Positions 24,979 to 33,409 are shown, counted from the stretch's first letter. The stretch is 64,000 bases of DNA from Streptomyces endocoffeicus (GCF_016741935.1 NZ_JAERRG010000001.1:1674001-1738000), one strand, 5' to 3'. The notes: a model not told the origin generated them from the sequence alone. A program made the numbers and translations.

Positions 24979-26880
24979 ATGGCACGAACCAGTCAGACCG
25001 AAACGACCGGCGGCAGAGGGCGGGCGGCCCGGGAGGAGCCCGCCCGCCTGCTGGACGAGCGGGTGTGGCGACGCACCCTGCGCGTCCCGATGCGGGACGG
25101 GATCGTCCTGGCCGCCGATCTCTTCACCGACCAGGAGCGGCCGGGACCCCGCCCGGTCATCCTGGAGCGGACCCCCTACGGCCGCCGGCAGATCCGCGAC
25201 TCCGACCGCAGCCGCCACGACGAGCCGGTGCCGACGCCCGAGGAGACCTCGGCGTTCTTCGTCCGCGCCGGGTATCACGTGGTGCGGCAGGACTGCCGGG
25301 GCCGCGGGGACTCCGAGGGCACCTTCGTGAAGTACCTCGGCGAGGGGCCGGACGGCGCGGACACCATCGACTGGATCGCCGCCCAGCCCTGGTGCGACGG
25401 CCGGGTGGCCATGATGGGCGTGTCCTACTCGGCCCACGCCCAGACGGCCGCCGCGGCCGAGTCCCCCGCCGGGCTGTCCGCGATGTTCATGGACTCCGGC
25501 GGCTTCGCCAGCGCCTACGAGGCCGGGATGCGGATGGGCGGCGCCTTCGAGCTCAAGCAGATCACCTGGGCCTTCCGGCACGGTGAGGAGAGCCCGGAGG
25601 CGGAGCGGGACCCGCTGGTGCGCAAGGCGTTCGCGGGGACGGACCTGCGCGACTGGTTCACCGTGCTGCCGTGGCGGACCGGTGTCTCACCGCTGCGCCA
25701 AGTGGACAGTTACGAGCGCTATCTGCTGGACCAGTGGCGGCATGACGCCTTCGGGGCGTACTGGCGCCAGCCGGCCATCTACGGGCGCGGCCACTACGAC
25801 CGCTTCCCGGATGTGCCGACGCTGCACATGTCGAGCTGGTACGACCCGTATGTCCGCTCCACCATCGAGAACTTCACCGCCATGGGCCGGCTCAAGCGGT
25901 CCCCGGCGTATCTGGTGATGGGGCCGTGGAAGCACGGGCTGCGCTGTGTCACCTTCGCCGGCGATGTGGACTTCGGGCCCGCCGCGACCCTCAGCGGCAA
26001 TGTGGACACCTCGTATCTGTCCTTCCGGCAGCGGTGGTTCGACGCGGTGCTGGAGGGCGGCGACCCGGAGTCGATCCCGCGGGTCCAGTACTTCCTCATG
26101 GGCGGCGGGGACGGCCGGCGGGACGAGACCGGGCGGATGCGGCACGGCGGCCGGTGGCACACCGACACCCAGTGGCCCCCGGCCGGGACCCGGGAGACCG
26201 CGTACTACTGCCACCCCTCGGGCGAGCTGGCCCGGGAGCGGCCGACGGCGACACGGGCCTGGGTGGAGTACGACTTCGACCCGAACGACCCGGTGCCCAC
26301 GCTCGGCGGCCAGGTCACCTCGGGCGAGCCGGTGATGGTCGGCGGCGCCTTCGACCAGGTGCCGGACGAGCGGTTCTACGGTGCCCACCCGCCGTATCTG
26401 CCGCTGAACTCCCGGCCCGATGTGATCTCGCTGGCCACCCCGCCGCTGGCGGAGCCGCTGGTGGTGGCCGGGCCGGTCACCGCGCGGCTGTTCATCTCCT
26501 CGTCCGCGCCGGACACCGACTTCACGGTGAAGCTGGTCGATGTGCATCCGCCGAACGAGGACTATCCGCACGGCTTCGCGATGAACCTCACCGAGGGCAT
26601 CTTCCGCTGCCGCTTCCACAAGTCCTTCGAGCGCCCGGAGCCGCTGGAGCCGGGCGAGGTCTACGAGATCGAGATCCCGGCCCCGGACACCGCCAACCGC
26701 TTCGAGGCCGGGCACCGGCTGCGCGTGGACATCTCCTCGAGCGACTTCCCCCGGTTCGACGTCAACTCCAACACGGGGGTGCCGGAGGCGGTGAGCCGCC
26801 GCAAGGTGGTGGCGACCAACCGCGTCCACATGGACGCGGACCACCCCTCGGCGGTGCTGCTGTGGACCCAGCCGGGCTGA
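24979..26880 (+). CDS. CocE/NonD family hydrolase (S15-type acylase)
   Basis: The 633-residue protein has the alpha/beta-hydrolase domain of CocE-type enzymes (RTLRVPMRDGIVLAADLF, GRGDSEG), the nucleophile Ser in GVSYSAH, Asp in SSWYDPYVRST and His in GPWKHG, followed by a C-terminal jelly-roll (residues 400-630, PDTDFTVKLVDV). The family includes cocaine esterase, alpha-amino-acid ester hydrolases and glutaryl-7-ACA acylases. No export signal is seen. It starts 8 bp after the binding-protein stop and closes the operon, suggesting that the imported compound carries an ester or amide bond cleaved in the cell. Confidence 0.9.
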   Translation: MARTSQTETTGGRGRAAREEPARLLDERVWRRTLRVPMRDGIVLAADLFTDQERPGPRPVILERTPYGRRQIRDSDRSRHDEPVPTPEETSAFFVRAGYHVVRQDCRGRGDSEGTFVKYLGEGPDGADTIDWIAAQPWCDGRVAMMGVSYSAHAQTAAAAESPAGLSAMFMDSGGFASAYEAGMRMGGAFELKQITWAFRHGEESPEAERDPLVRKAFAGTDLRDWFTVLPWRTGVSPLRQVDSYERYLLDQWRHDAFGAYWRQPAIYGRGHYDRFPDVPTLHMSSWYDPYVRSTIENFTAMGRLKRSPAYLVMGPWKHGLRCVTFAGDVDFGPAATLSGNVDTSYLSFRQRWFDAVLEGGDPESIPRVQYFLMGGGDGRRDETGRMRHGGRWHTDTQWPPAGTRETAYYCHPSGELARERPTATRAWVEYDFDPNDPVPTLGGQVTSGEPVMVGGAFDQVPDERFYGAHPPYLPLNSRPDVISLATPPLAEPLVVAGPVTARLFISSSAPDTDFTVKLVDVHPPNEDYPHGFAMNLTEGIFRCRFHKSFERPEPLEPGEVYEIEIPAPDTANRFEAGHRLRVDISSSDFPRFDVNSNTGVPEAVSRRKVVATNRVHMDADHPSAVLLWTQPG

Positions 26881-26882
26881 CT

Positions 26883-26903
26883 GGCGGTCGGCGTACGGCC
26901 GTC
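26883..26903. terminator. Bidirectional hairpin between convergent genes
   Basis: GGCGGTCG (26883-26890) pairs with CGGCCGTC (26896-26903), with two G-T wobbles allowed, around a 5-nt loop, between the CocE-type stop and the ArsR-type stop. Confidence 0.45.
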
Positions 26904-27993
26904 ACCGCATGATGGTCGTCAGCACGTCCTGCCCCAGCCGGAGCAGGGTGCTGGTGGCCAGCCGGTGGTAGACGTACTTGCCATCGCGCTCGGACTCGAT
27001 GAGCCCGGCGTCCCTGAGCTGGCGCAGGGTGCGGGAGACCTGCGTATCGGCGAGCCCCAGCCGCTGGGCCAGTTCGGAGGTGGTGATGGGCTCGCCCAGC
27101 AGATGGCGGCACAGTTCCATCCGGCCCAGGGACGCCAGCGCGGACATCCGGGCCCGCAGCTCGGCCTGGGTCAGCTGCTCGGGCGTCCTGTCCTCCTGGG
27201 CGGCGAACTGGAGCACCACGGGATGGCACTCCTCGTCCTTGACGGTCAGATGCGGCCAGACATGGACGGAGGGGAGCAGAAACAGCGGGCGCGGGCCGAT
27301 CTCGATCTCGGCGACGGCCAGCTTGTCGTAGCGCACCCGCGAGCCGCCCCGGGAGACCACCGCGGTGGGGCTGAGCCCGGCCAGCACCTCGGCCAGACCG
27401 CGCCGCCGGATGTCGGCACGGACCCGGGCGGCGGCCGACTCCAGCCGGTCGCGGACCGTGCGCCACTCGGAGGCGAAGAACGCCTCGGCGCAGGAGTCCA
27501 GGAAGCACAGGAGCCGGTCGCGCAGCCCCTCGGGCGAGGCCACCAGGTCATGGGCCAGCTCGCCCCGCCGGAAGGAGCGCCGCTCGCACTGCTCCACATA
27601 GCGCTCGGCGGCCTCGGGGTCGGTGAGCAGGCTTCCGGCCGGGGGCACGGCCTCCCGGAAGCCGAGCACCCCTTGGGAGCACAGGCCCACGAACTCCTCG
27701 AGCGGCAGCTTCTCCAGATGGCGCAGCTCGTCCTCGAAGGGCTGGTCCAGCGGGAGCTCCAGCGGGAACAGCAGCCGGCAGCGGAGCCGGGCCCACAGCG
27801 GGGACAGGGCGCTCATCTCATCGGCGAGGGAGGGGGCGAGCGCCGTCCCGAGCCGCCGCGTCCAGCGCTGGGCCTCGGGGTGGTGGTCGGGCTCGGCCAT
27901 GATGTGCAGCGTTGACATGAGCTCGGCCAGCGGTGACCGGCCGACGTGCACGTCGGCCGGTTGGGCGCGCTGGAGGTTGAGCGTGATCCCCAC
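26902..27993 (-). CDS. ArsR-like winged-helix regulator with N-terminal DUF5937-type domain
   Basis: The 363-residue protein has a C-terminal ArsR-type winged helix (ALASLGRMELCRHLLGEPITTSELAQRL, TQVSRTLRQLRDAGLIESERDGKYVYHRL, residues 275-350). The long N-terminal region of about 270 residues resembles the uncharacterised DUF5937 domain of actinobacterial regulators. No Cys-based metal site typical of ArsR/SmtB is evident, so it is probably not a metal sensor. The start codon is GTG at 27993. It faces the ABC operon tail to tail and is downstream of the gas vesicle operon on the same strand. Target unknown. Confidence 0.82.
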   Translation of the reverse strand: MGITLNLQRAQPADVHVGRSPLAELMSTLHIMAEPDHHPEAQRWTRRLGTALAPSLADEMSALSPLWARLRCRLLFPLELPLDQPFEDELRHLEKLPLEEFVGLCSQGVLGFREAVPPAGSLLTDPEAAERYVEQCERRSFRRGELAHDLVASPEGLRDRLLCFLDSCAEAFFASEWRTVRDRLESAAARVRADIRRRGLAEVLAGLSPTAVVSRGGSRVRYDKLAVAEIEIGPRPLFLLPSVHVWPHLTVKDEECHPVVLQFAAQEDRTPEQLTQAELRARMSALASLGRMELCRHLLGEPITTSELAQRLGLADTQVSRTLRQLRDAGLIESERDGKYVYHRLATSTLLRLGQDVLTTIMR

Positions 27994-28070
27994 ACCCGCA
28001 CATTACTCGGCGACTGGCGGATCCGGACCGGTTGTCTCGCGAATCGACACCGGACTGCCTGGTCAGGGGC

Positions 28071-28376
28071 TCAACGGTCGCGGGGCAGCAGGGGGCCCAG
28101 CGGGCCCAGGTCCAGGTTGAGGTCGTCCTCGGTCAGCCCGAAGTGCTCCCGCAGCTCGGCCATGTTCCGCTCCAGAGCCATCAGCGTCAGCCCGAGCTCC
28201 TCGATCTGCTCATCGCTGATGCCGCCCTGCTCGACGCGGCGCAGCGCCTGCCGCTCCATGAGCTGCCGCAGCAGCTCGACGATGGTGAGCACCAGACCGG
28301 CCAGGCTCCTGCGGACCGACTCCTCGTCCACCTCGATCCGCCGTCCGGGCCGCCGGGGAGCGCGGTCATCCGTCAT
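28071..28376 (-). CDS. gvpK: Gas vesicle protein GvpK
   Basis: The 101-residue protein carries the GvpK pattern (VEQGGISDEQIEELGLTLMALERNMAELREHFGL) in an amphipathic helical frame. GvpK is a minor protein needed for gas vesicle assembly in other bacteria. It is the last gene of the operon and overlaps gvpS by 4 nt (ATGA). Confidence 0.92.
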   Translation of the reverse strand: MTDDRAPRRPGRRIEVDEESVRRSLAGLVLTIVELLRQLMERQALRRVEQGGISDEQIEELGLTLMALERNMAELREHFGLTEDDLNLDLGPLGPLLPRDR

Positions 28377-28591
28377 GGCGGCCCCCCTTCACGGCGGTCA
28401 TGGCGATTCCCCTCCCACCCGTCCTCGTTCTCCACCCGTACGGAGGCGATCAGGGCGCGCAGCGAGATCCGCACCAGGTCGATGTCGGCGATGGACAGGG
28501 TGATCTCCCCCGCGATCACCACGCCCCCGGCGAGCACCCGGTCGAGCAGGTCGACCAGGGCCACCTCCCGCCGCTCGATCGCCCGGGTCAT
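28373..28591 (-). CDS. gvpS: GvpA-family minor gas vesicle protein (GvpS position)
   Basis: The 72-residue protein is a GvpA/GvpJ/GvpM-family member: VALVDLLDRVLAGGVVIAGEITLSIADIDLVRISLRALIAS matches the two-helix, two-strand shell fold. Its place between gvpL and gvpK matches GvpS of the Streptomyces gvp clusters. It overlaps both neighbours by 4 nt. It probably takes part in nucleation or capping of the vesicle rather than forming the main wall. Confidence 0.88.
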   Translation of the reverse strand: MTRAIERREVALVDLLDRVLAGGVVIAGEITLSIADIDLVRISLRALIASVRVENEDGWEGNRHDRREGGPP

Positions 28592-29397
28592 GACGGCGTC
28601 TCCTCCGGCTGGGCGTCCTCCGCCCGCTTCGGCGGGGCGGTGAAGGAGTACGGCGGCCAGGGGCCGCTGACCTCCAGGGTGATGGCGGGGTAGCGCTCCC
28701 CCAGGCCGGTCACCAGGGCGGTGAACTCCTCACCGAGGGCGTCGGGCACCAGATAGGAGTTGTTGAGCACCATCCACCCCTCGTACGCGGCCAGCGCGGT
28801 GTCCTGCGGTGGATGGGCGGCCGTGGCCACCGCCAGCGCGGCCAGCGCGGCGTGGATCTCCTCCGCCCGCTCGGTCGCGCGCAGATGCGCGGTCTCCTGG
28901 TCCTGCCGCTGGGCACGGCGCCGCATCAGATAGGCGGTTCCGGGGCTCTCCTCGCCGTCGGTGGGCTCGTCCGGGTCGGGCAGGAAGGATCTGGGGTCGA
29001 CATACGCCTTGACGCCCCACTCGGTACGGCCCGCCACCCGCCGCAGCGTAGCCGTGAAGTCGTCCCGGCGCTCCTGGAGCATCGCCCGGACCCGGTCGTC
29101 GTCGTGGTAGAGCGTGGCGAAGCGCAGCGGGATGACCTGGCCGTGGCGGGCCGCGCCGTTGATCACCCGGTGGTGGGCGCGGGCGGTGCGCTCCAGCCAC
29201 TCCAGGTCCTCCAGATGGCCGCGCAGCGCGTCCTCGCCGAAGTCCTCCAGCGGTACGGAGCCCACCACGGCGGCCAGCCCCGCGCTCTCCACCAGGCGCA
29301 CCGGCTCGTCCGCCACGCCGGTGAGCCCCCGTGGCGGGGCGCCGTCCTCCGGGGCGGCCGTCACCGCGTACAGCCAGGTGGCGAGGGAACCGTTCAC
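28588..29397 (-). CDS. gvpL: Gas vesicle protein GvpL (GvpF/GvpL family)
   Basis: The 269-residue protein belongs to the GvpF/L family: WLYAVT at the start, VIPLRFATLYHDD, and a C-terminal LEVSGPWPPYSF are conserved landmarks (ferredoxin-like N-domain plus alpha/beta C-domain). The start is the GTG at 29397, whose bases overlap the gvpJ stop (GTGA). Longer in-frame extensions lack a ribosome binding site. Family members bind GvpA and assist assembly. Confidence 0.9.
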   Translation of the reverse strand: MNGSLATWLYAVTAAPEDGAPPRGLTGVADEPVRLVESAGLAAVVGSVPLEDFGEDALRGHLEDLEWLERTARAHHRVINGAARHGQVIPLRFATLYHDDDRVRAMLQERRDDFTATLRRVAGRTEWGVKAYVDPRSFLPDPDEPTDGEESPGTAYLMRRRAQRQDQETAHLRATERAEEIHAALAALAVATAAHPPQDTALAAYEGWMVLNNSYLVPDALGEEFTALVTGLGERYPAITLEVSGPWPPYSFTAPPKRAEDAQPEETPS

Positions 29398-29786
29398 CGT
29401 TCGTCCTCCCGCTCCGCGCCTTGGGTCCCGTGGTCGTCCTCCCGGTGCGCGCCGCGGCCGTCCTCCAGTTCGCCGACGCGCCGCCGCAGCCGCTCGTTCT
29501 CCTCCAGGACGTCCCGGGCGCCGGAGGAGAGCGAGGGGTCGTGCTCCCACCAGTCGATGCCCATCTCCTTGGCCCGGTCCACGGAGGCGACCAGCAGCCG
29601 GATCTTGATCGTCAGCAGTTCGATGTCCAGCAGATTGATCTGGATGTCGCCCGCGATGACGATGCCCTTGTCGAGCACCCGCTCCAGGATGTCGGCCAGG
29701 CTGGACGGCTCGGCGCCCCGGCGGGCGGGTTCGGGTGCGGCGCCGGCGCGCCGGACCGGTGGGTTCCAGTCGGAGCTCTGGTTCAT
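29394..29786 (-). CDS. gvpJ: GvpA-family protein GvpJ with charged tail
   Basis: The 130-residue protein contains a GvpA-type core at residues 29-70 (LADILERVLDKGIVIAGDIQ, INLLDIELLTIKIRLLVASV), then a coiled-coil-like, charged tail (LEENERLRRRVGELEDG to the end). Its ATG overlaps the gvpO stop (ATGA). GvpJ proteins are minor shell or tip components. Confidence 0.88.
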   Translation of the reverse strand: MNQSSDWNPPVRRAGAAPEPARRGAEPSSLADILERVLDKGIVIAGDIQINLLDIELLTIKIRLLVASVDRAKEMGIDWWEHDPSLSSGARDVLEENERLRRRVGELEDGRGAHREDDHGTQGAEREDER

Positions 29787-30223
29787 GTCCGGTTCTCCGC
29801 CCTGCCCCGGTAGTAGCGCTCGGTGCGGTGGTAGGAGACGAGTTCGCCGCGGTCGTCCAGCTCGACCTGGTACTCGGCGAGGATGTCGGTGGAGTCCGGG
29901 ATCCGGTGGGTCTCGACCACCTCGATGCCGATGGTCCAGCCGTCCTCCGTGCGCTCCAGCGAGGTGACGCCCTCCGGGGTCCGCCCGGTCAGCCCCTGCA
30001 CATGGCGGGCCGCGCTGCGCGCGGCGTCGCGGGCCACGAGCGCGGGACGCCGTGGGCGGGGGCGCTCCCGCTCGGGCTCGCGCCGCTCCGGCTCGCCCTC
30101 GCGGGGTCGTTCCTCACGGAGCCGCTCCTCGCTGGGCCGTTCCTCACGGGGTCGTTCCTCACGGGCACGGGCACGGGGCCTCGCCTCGCGGTGGTGTTCC
30201 TCCCGGGGCCGTTCGCGGGGCAC
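29783..30223 (-). CDS. gvpO: Gas vesicle protein GvpO with Arg/Glu-rich N-terminus
   Basis: The 146-residue protein has a low-complexity, Arg/Glu/Pro-rich N-terminal half (residues 2-60) and a C-terminal GvpO domain (GLTGRTPEGVTSLERTEDGW, EVVETHRIPDSTDILAEYQV, LVSYHRTERYYRG). The start is GTG at 30223, 3 nt after the gvpG stop. In the Streptomyces clusters I know, gvpO leads the operon; here it lies between gvpG and gvpJ. The mixed-charge segment is likely disordered. Confidence 0.85.
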   Translation of the reverse strand: MPRERPREEHHREARPRARAREERPREERPSEERLREERPREGEPERREPERERPRPRRPALVARDAARSAARHVQGLTGRTPEGVTSLERTEDGWTIGIEVVETHRIPDSTDILAEYQVELDDRGELVSYHRTERYYRGRAENRT

Positions 30224-30226
30224 GGC

Positions 30227-30478
30227 TCATACCTCCAAGCCTCCGTCTGGCGGCCCCTGGGACATCAGCCTGCGGACCAGCTCGTCCTCCTCCCGGGCCG
30301 CCTCCTCCTCGGTGAGTTCCCCGTTCTCCCGGGCCTCCGCGACCTCCTCCAGCCGCTGCTTGATCACCTCGGGGTCGTACAGCTGCCGATGCGCCTCGTC
30401 ATGGATCCGCTCGGCGATCCAGACGACGCCCCGCACCGGGGCCAGCGGCAGCGTGGCCAGGCCGGTGAACAGTCCCAT
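30227..30478 (-). CDS. gvpG: Gas vesicle protein GvpG
   Basis: The 83-residue protein matches the small helical GvpG family: MGLFTGLATLPLAPVRGVVW at the start, then a charged helix (VIKQRLEEVAEARENGELTE). It starts 2 nt after gvpF. GvpG is an accessory assembly protein. Confidence 0.9.
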   Translation of the reverse strand: MGLFTGLATLPLAPVRGVVWIAERIHDEAHRQLYDPEVIKQRLEEVAEARENGELTEEEAAREEDELVRRLMSQGPPDGGLEV

Positions 30479-30480
30479 GG

Positions 30481-31269
30481 CTACTCGTCGCCTTCCTTCC
30501 CTTCGAGCGTCGCGTCGGCCACGAAGTCGTACGGCGCCAGCGGGCCGAGCAGACGCATCCGGACCCGGCCGTGCCAGTGCGCGGCGAGCTCCTCGGCCGC
30601 CTCCTCGAACGCCTCCCGTTTCGCGTCCGCCACCAGGAACGAGGCGTTGATCAGCCCCTCGGGGGACGCCGGCTCCTCCGACACCGAGCCCAGCGCGTAC
30701 GGCGCCAGCCGCCGGTCGAGCTCCAGCGCGTCCACGCTCCGCTTCGCGGCGATGCTGTCCATGACGAGCTGGCCGAGCTCGAGCCGCTGCTCGTAGCCCG
30801 CGTCCTCGGGCAGCCCCCGCAGCTCGTCGCGGAGCCGTCTGGCCTCGGGCTGTTCGGTCACCACCTCGCGCAGCACCGCGTCCTGGTCATAGCGGGCCCG
30901 CACGGTGAGCTGCGTACGGCCGCGGAGCCGGTCGAGGCCGCGGGCGAAGTCGTCGTGCCCCTCGGCCAGCAGCTCGTCCGCCACCGCCGCGGTGTCGCGC
31001 ACCACGGTGCCGAAGCGGAACGGCAGCACCGGTGAGCCCTGCGCGGCAAGGTGGTCCAGCACCCTGGCGTGGGTGCGCAGATCCTCGGGGGTGCCCAGCG
31101 GCTTGTCGACAGGCACCTCGCTGACCACCGCGGCCTGGCCGCCCTGGCGGATCAGGGTCACCGGGGCCTCCGGGTCCCCGACGGCGGGCAGGTCCTTGAC
31201 CGACTCATCGGGGCGGTCGTCCGTGACGACCCCGTAGACATAGCAGGCACGTCCGTCCTCGGCCATCAC
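30481..31269 (-). CDS. gvpF: Gas vesicle protein GvpF (GvpF/GvpL family)
   Basis: The 262-residue protein resembles the second GvpF/L member of the operon: [17 protein letters not shown] and a C-terminal [15 protein letters not shown]. The start is either GTG 31269, overlapping the gvpA stop by 4 nt, or ATG 31266, overlapping by one base; both keep translational coupling. It follows gvpA, as gvpF does in the known Streptomyces order A-F-G. Confidence 0.9.
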   Translation of the reverse strand: MMAEDGRACYVYGVVTDDRPDESVKDLPAVGDPEAPVTLIRQGGQAAVVSEVPVDKPLGTPEDLRTHARVLDHLAAQGSPVLPFRFGTVVRDTAAVADELLAEGHDDFARGLDRLRGRTQLTVRARYDQDAVLREVVTEQPEARRLRDELRGLPEDAGYEQRLELGQLVMDSIAAKRSVDALELDRRLAPYALGSVSEEPASPEGLINASFLVADAKREAFEEAAEELAAHWHGRVRMRLLGPLAPYDFVADATLEGKEGDE

Positions 31270-31718
31270 CGCTCGCGCTCCCTGTGGCTGGGGGAACCCC
31301 TGGTGCGCCGGGGCCGCTCCCGCTCCTCGGCCTCGGGTTCCCGGTCCTCGTCGTCATCGTCCCGCAGCAGATCCGAGACCGATTCCTTGACGCCCTCCAG
31401 GGCGCCCTTGGTCTTCTTCTTGCCGCCGCCCTCCCGGATCTCGTCCATGAGGCCGGGCAGACCATGGGTTTCGGTGCCGCTGCGGGCGAGGTCGAGTCGG
31501 TTGGTCGCCTCCGCGAACCGCAGATACGTGTCCACGCTGGCGACGACGATACGGGCGTCGATGGTCAGGATCTCGATGCCCACCAGGGACACCCGCACAT
31601 ACACATCGATGACCAGGCCCTTGTCCAGGATGAGGTCGACCACGTCGACCAGGGCGCTGGAACTCGCCCGGTCCAGATACTGGCTCTGCTGCTGCCGTGC
31701 TACGGTCACCGCGCTCAC
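31266..31718 (-). CDS. gvpA: Major gas vesicle shell protein GvpA with long acidic tail
   Basis: The 150-residue protein has the GvpA core at residues 17-70 ([40 protein letters not shown]) that forms the ribbed wall. Classical cyanobacterial and haloarchaeal GvpA is about 70-75 residues. Here an extra 80 residues follow, ending in a highly charged tail ([16 protein letters not shown]). Streptomyces GvpA proteins are also long. The start is GTG at 31718. Of the three GvpA-like proteins in the operon, position before gvpF-gvpG makes this the likely main shell protein. Confidence 0.88.
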   Translation of the reverse strand: MSAVTVARQQQSQYLDRASSSALVDVVDLILDKGLVIDVYVRVSLVGIEILTIDARIVVASVDTYLRFAEATNRLDLARSGTETHGLPGLMDEIREGGGKKKTKGALEGVKESVSDLLRDDDDEDREPEAEERERPRRTRGSPSHRERER

Positions 31719-31739
31719 CCGTTCCGGGGGCGGGGTCCG

Positions 31740-32750
31740 TCAGCGGCGCGCGCGGCGCCGTACGGGCTCCTCGTCCTCGTACTCCTCCTCGTCGTATGCG
31801 TCCCGGGGCTCTTCGTCCTCGTACTCCCCGGGCTCCTCGGCCTCGTATTCTTCCCCCGGTTCCTCGCCCTCCTCGGGCTCCTCCTCGTGCTCCCGCCCCT
31901 CCCGTTCGTCGTCCGCCACGATCTCGCCGTCGTGCACCACACCGCGCCAGCCCACGACCTCGTCGGGGTCGAGCAGCACCTCGCGCATGAGGTGGCGGCG
32001 GAAGTGCTTCATCTCCAGGCGCACCCGGCGGCCCTGGGCGCGCCAGAGGTTGCCGGTGCGCTCCATGAACCCCTGCGGCCAGTACTCCAGGACGAACAGG
32101 ATGCGGGTGAGGTCGGGGGCCAGCTCGTGGAAGGTGATCGTGCCGTCCACATGGCCCTTGTCGGCCCGCGACGTCCAGATGATGCGCTTGTCCGGCACCT
32201 GCTCGATGACCTCGGCCCGCCACTTGCGGTGCGACCAGAAGACCTGGGCCTTCCACTCGGATTCGATGCCGACCTCGTCCTCGTCCTCGTTCCGGATGTC
32301 CTCGACCTTCTTCATGTACGAGGGGAAGTTCTCCCACTCCGTCCAGAGGTTGTAGGTGAGGGAGAGGGGCGCGCCCACGTCCATCTGCTCCACGATGTTG
32401 GTGACCTTGAGCTTCTTCCCGCCCTTACCGCCGCCATCGCCGTCACCGCCGCCGAGGCCCGGGATGATGCTCTTGGCCGTGTCGACGACCTTCTCCTTGA
32501 CCTGGTCCTTGACCTTCCCCTTGACCTGGTCCTTCATCTGCTCCTTGGCCGTGTCGACGACCTTGTCCTTCACCTGCTCCAGACCGCCCTTCAGCGCGCC
32601 CGGCCCGGGGTTGCCCAGGTGGGTGACCGAAGCCAGGGCCCGTTCGCCCAGCGCCGCCAGCAGGCCCTGCGCCTCCTTCAGCAGGCGGTCGGTGGGCAGC
32701 TCCCGGGCGAGCGCGCGCCCGCCGGTCCGCCCCTTGGTTTCCTCAGCCAT
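31740..32750 (-). CDS. SRPBCC-domain protein of the gas vesicle operon
   Basis: The 336-residue protein has a helical N-terminal part with KDKVVDTAKEQMKDQVKG-like heptads (residues 40-95), a START/SRPBCC-type domain (residues 115-265: VTNIVEQMDVGAPLSLTYNL, WTEWENFPSYMKKVEDI, WSHRKWRAEVIEQVPDKRI, WRAQGRRVRLEMKHFRRHL) and an extremely acidic tail (residues 285-325, rich in Glu, Asp, Tyr, Pro). The place matches the extra genes (Y/Z) of Streptomyces gvp clusters; which one is uncertain. I chose the ATG at 32750 behind GAGGTGAGGG; a GTG at 32759 overlaps the previous stop. Possible hydrophobic-ligand binding is a family property only. Confidence 0.82.
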   Translation of the reverse strand: MAEETKGRTGGRALARELPTDRLLKEAQGLLAALGERALASVTHLGNPGPGALKGGLEQVKDKVVDTAKEQMKDQVKGKVKDQVKEKVVDTAKSIIPGLGGGDGDGGGKGGKKLKVTNIVEQMDVGAPLSLTYNLWTEWENFPSYMKKVEDIRNEDEDEVGIESEWKAQVFWSHRKWRAEVIEQVPDKRIIWTSRADKGHVDGTITFHELAPDLTRILFVLEYWPQGFMERTGNLWRAQGRRVRLEMKHFRRHLMREVLLDPDEVVGWRGVVHDGEIVADDEREGREHEEEPEEGEEPGEEYEAEEPGEYEDEEPRDAYDEEEYEDEEPVRRRARR

Positions 32751-32755
32751 GGCCC

Positions 32756-33259
32756 TCACCTCTGGCTTCGCCGTGCGGGCCCTTCGGAACCGGTCCGCTT
32801 CCTGGCCTTCGCCGGACGGTCGGACGACGTGCGCTGCCCGCCGGCGCGCTCACGCTGCCCGCCCTCGCGGGACCGTGCGGCGCTCCCGCGCTCGCGCTCG
32901 CCGCGCTCCTCGTGCCCCTCCGGCTCCTCGTCCTCCCCGGCCTCCGGCTCGCGGTCCCCCGCGCCACCGGTGCGCAGGGTCGCGGCGCGCCGCTCCAGCC
33001 GGTCGCTCAGGGCGTCCATGCGGTTACTGGCCGCCGACATGGCCGCCTCGCGGCCCGCGGAGACCAGCCGGTTGCCGATGTCCTGGCCGAGCCTGCCGAG
33101 CTCGGAGGACTTCAGCTGCTGGGCGCCCGGTGGGTTGAATCCGGAGGTGAGGCGCTTGCCCGCGGCGAGGCCGGCGAGGCCGAGGACCAAGGTCCCCCGG
33201 TGGCCGCGCCCGAAGAGATAGCCACTGACGAAGGCCAGTGCCACCCGGCAGTTCTTCAT
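32756..33259 (-). CDS. Gas vesicle operon leader gene, unknown function
   Basis: The 167-residue protein begins with a hydrophobic segment (CRVALAFVSGYLFGRGHRGT, LVLGLAGLAAG), continues with an amphipathic helix region (SELGRLGQDIGNRLVSAG) and ends in about 75 residues of mixed-charge low complexity (GEDEEPEGHEERGERERGSA). The ATG at 33259 follows GGGAGGAGGA. It is the first gene of the gas vesicle operon and may correspond to GvpY-type genes, but I do not recognise a named domain. Membrane association at vesicle initiation is a guess. Confidence 0.7.
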   Translation of the reverse strand: MKNCRVALAFVSGYLFGRGHRGTLVLGLAGLAAGKRLTSGFNPPGAQQLKSSELGRLGQDIGNRLVSAGREAAMSAASNRMDALSDRLERRAATLRTGGAGDREPEAGEDEEPEGHEERGERERGSAARSREGGQRERAGGQRTSSDRPAKARKRTGSEGPARRSQR

Positions 33260-33279
33260 GATCGCTCCTCCTCCCGGGG

Positions 33280-33327
33280 CTGAACGAGACAGCCGTTCGG
33301 GTGCATATAACCAAGTATGGTGCATAT
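33280..33327 (-). promoter_or_regulatory. Direct repeats and leader hairpin upstream of gas vesicle operon
   Basis: GGTGCATAT occurs at 33300-33308 and 33319-33327 (plus-strand reading), 19 bp apart, in an unusually AT-rich patch 41-68 bp upstream of the first start codon. Two turns of helix between copies suits a dimeric or side-by-side activator. CTGAACG (33280-33286) can pair with CGTTCGG (33294-33300) in the leader RNA. No clear sigma70 or sigmaB consensus was found. Confidence 0.5.
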
Positions 33328-33409
33328 CACCCTATTCAGTGACTTTTTTGGTCATGGGCGACCGTAGGGGATCACGGGAGATCGCAGGGGCCACGGCGCC
33401 GAGGGACCG

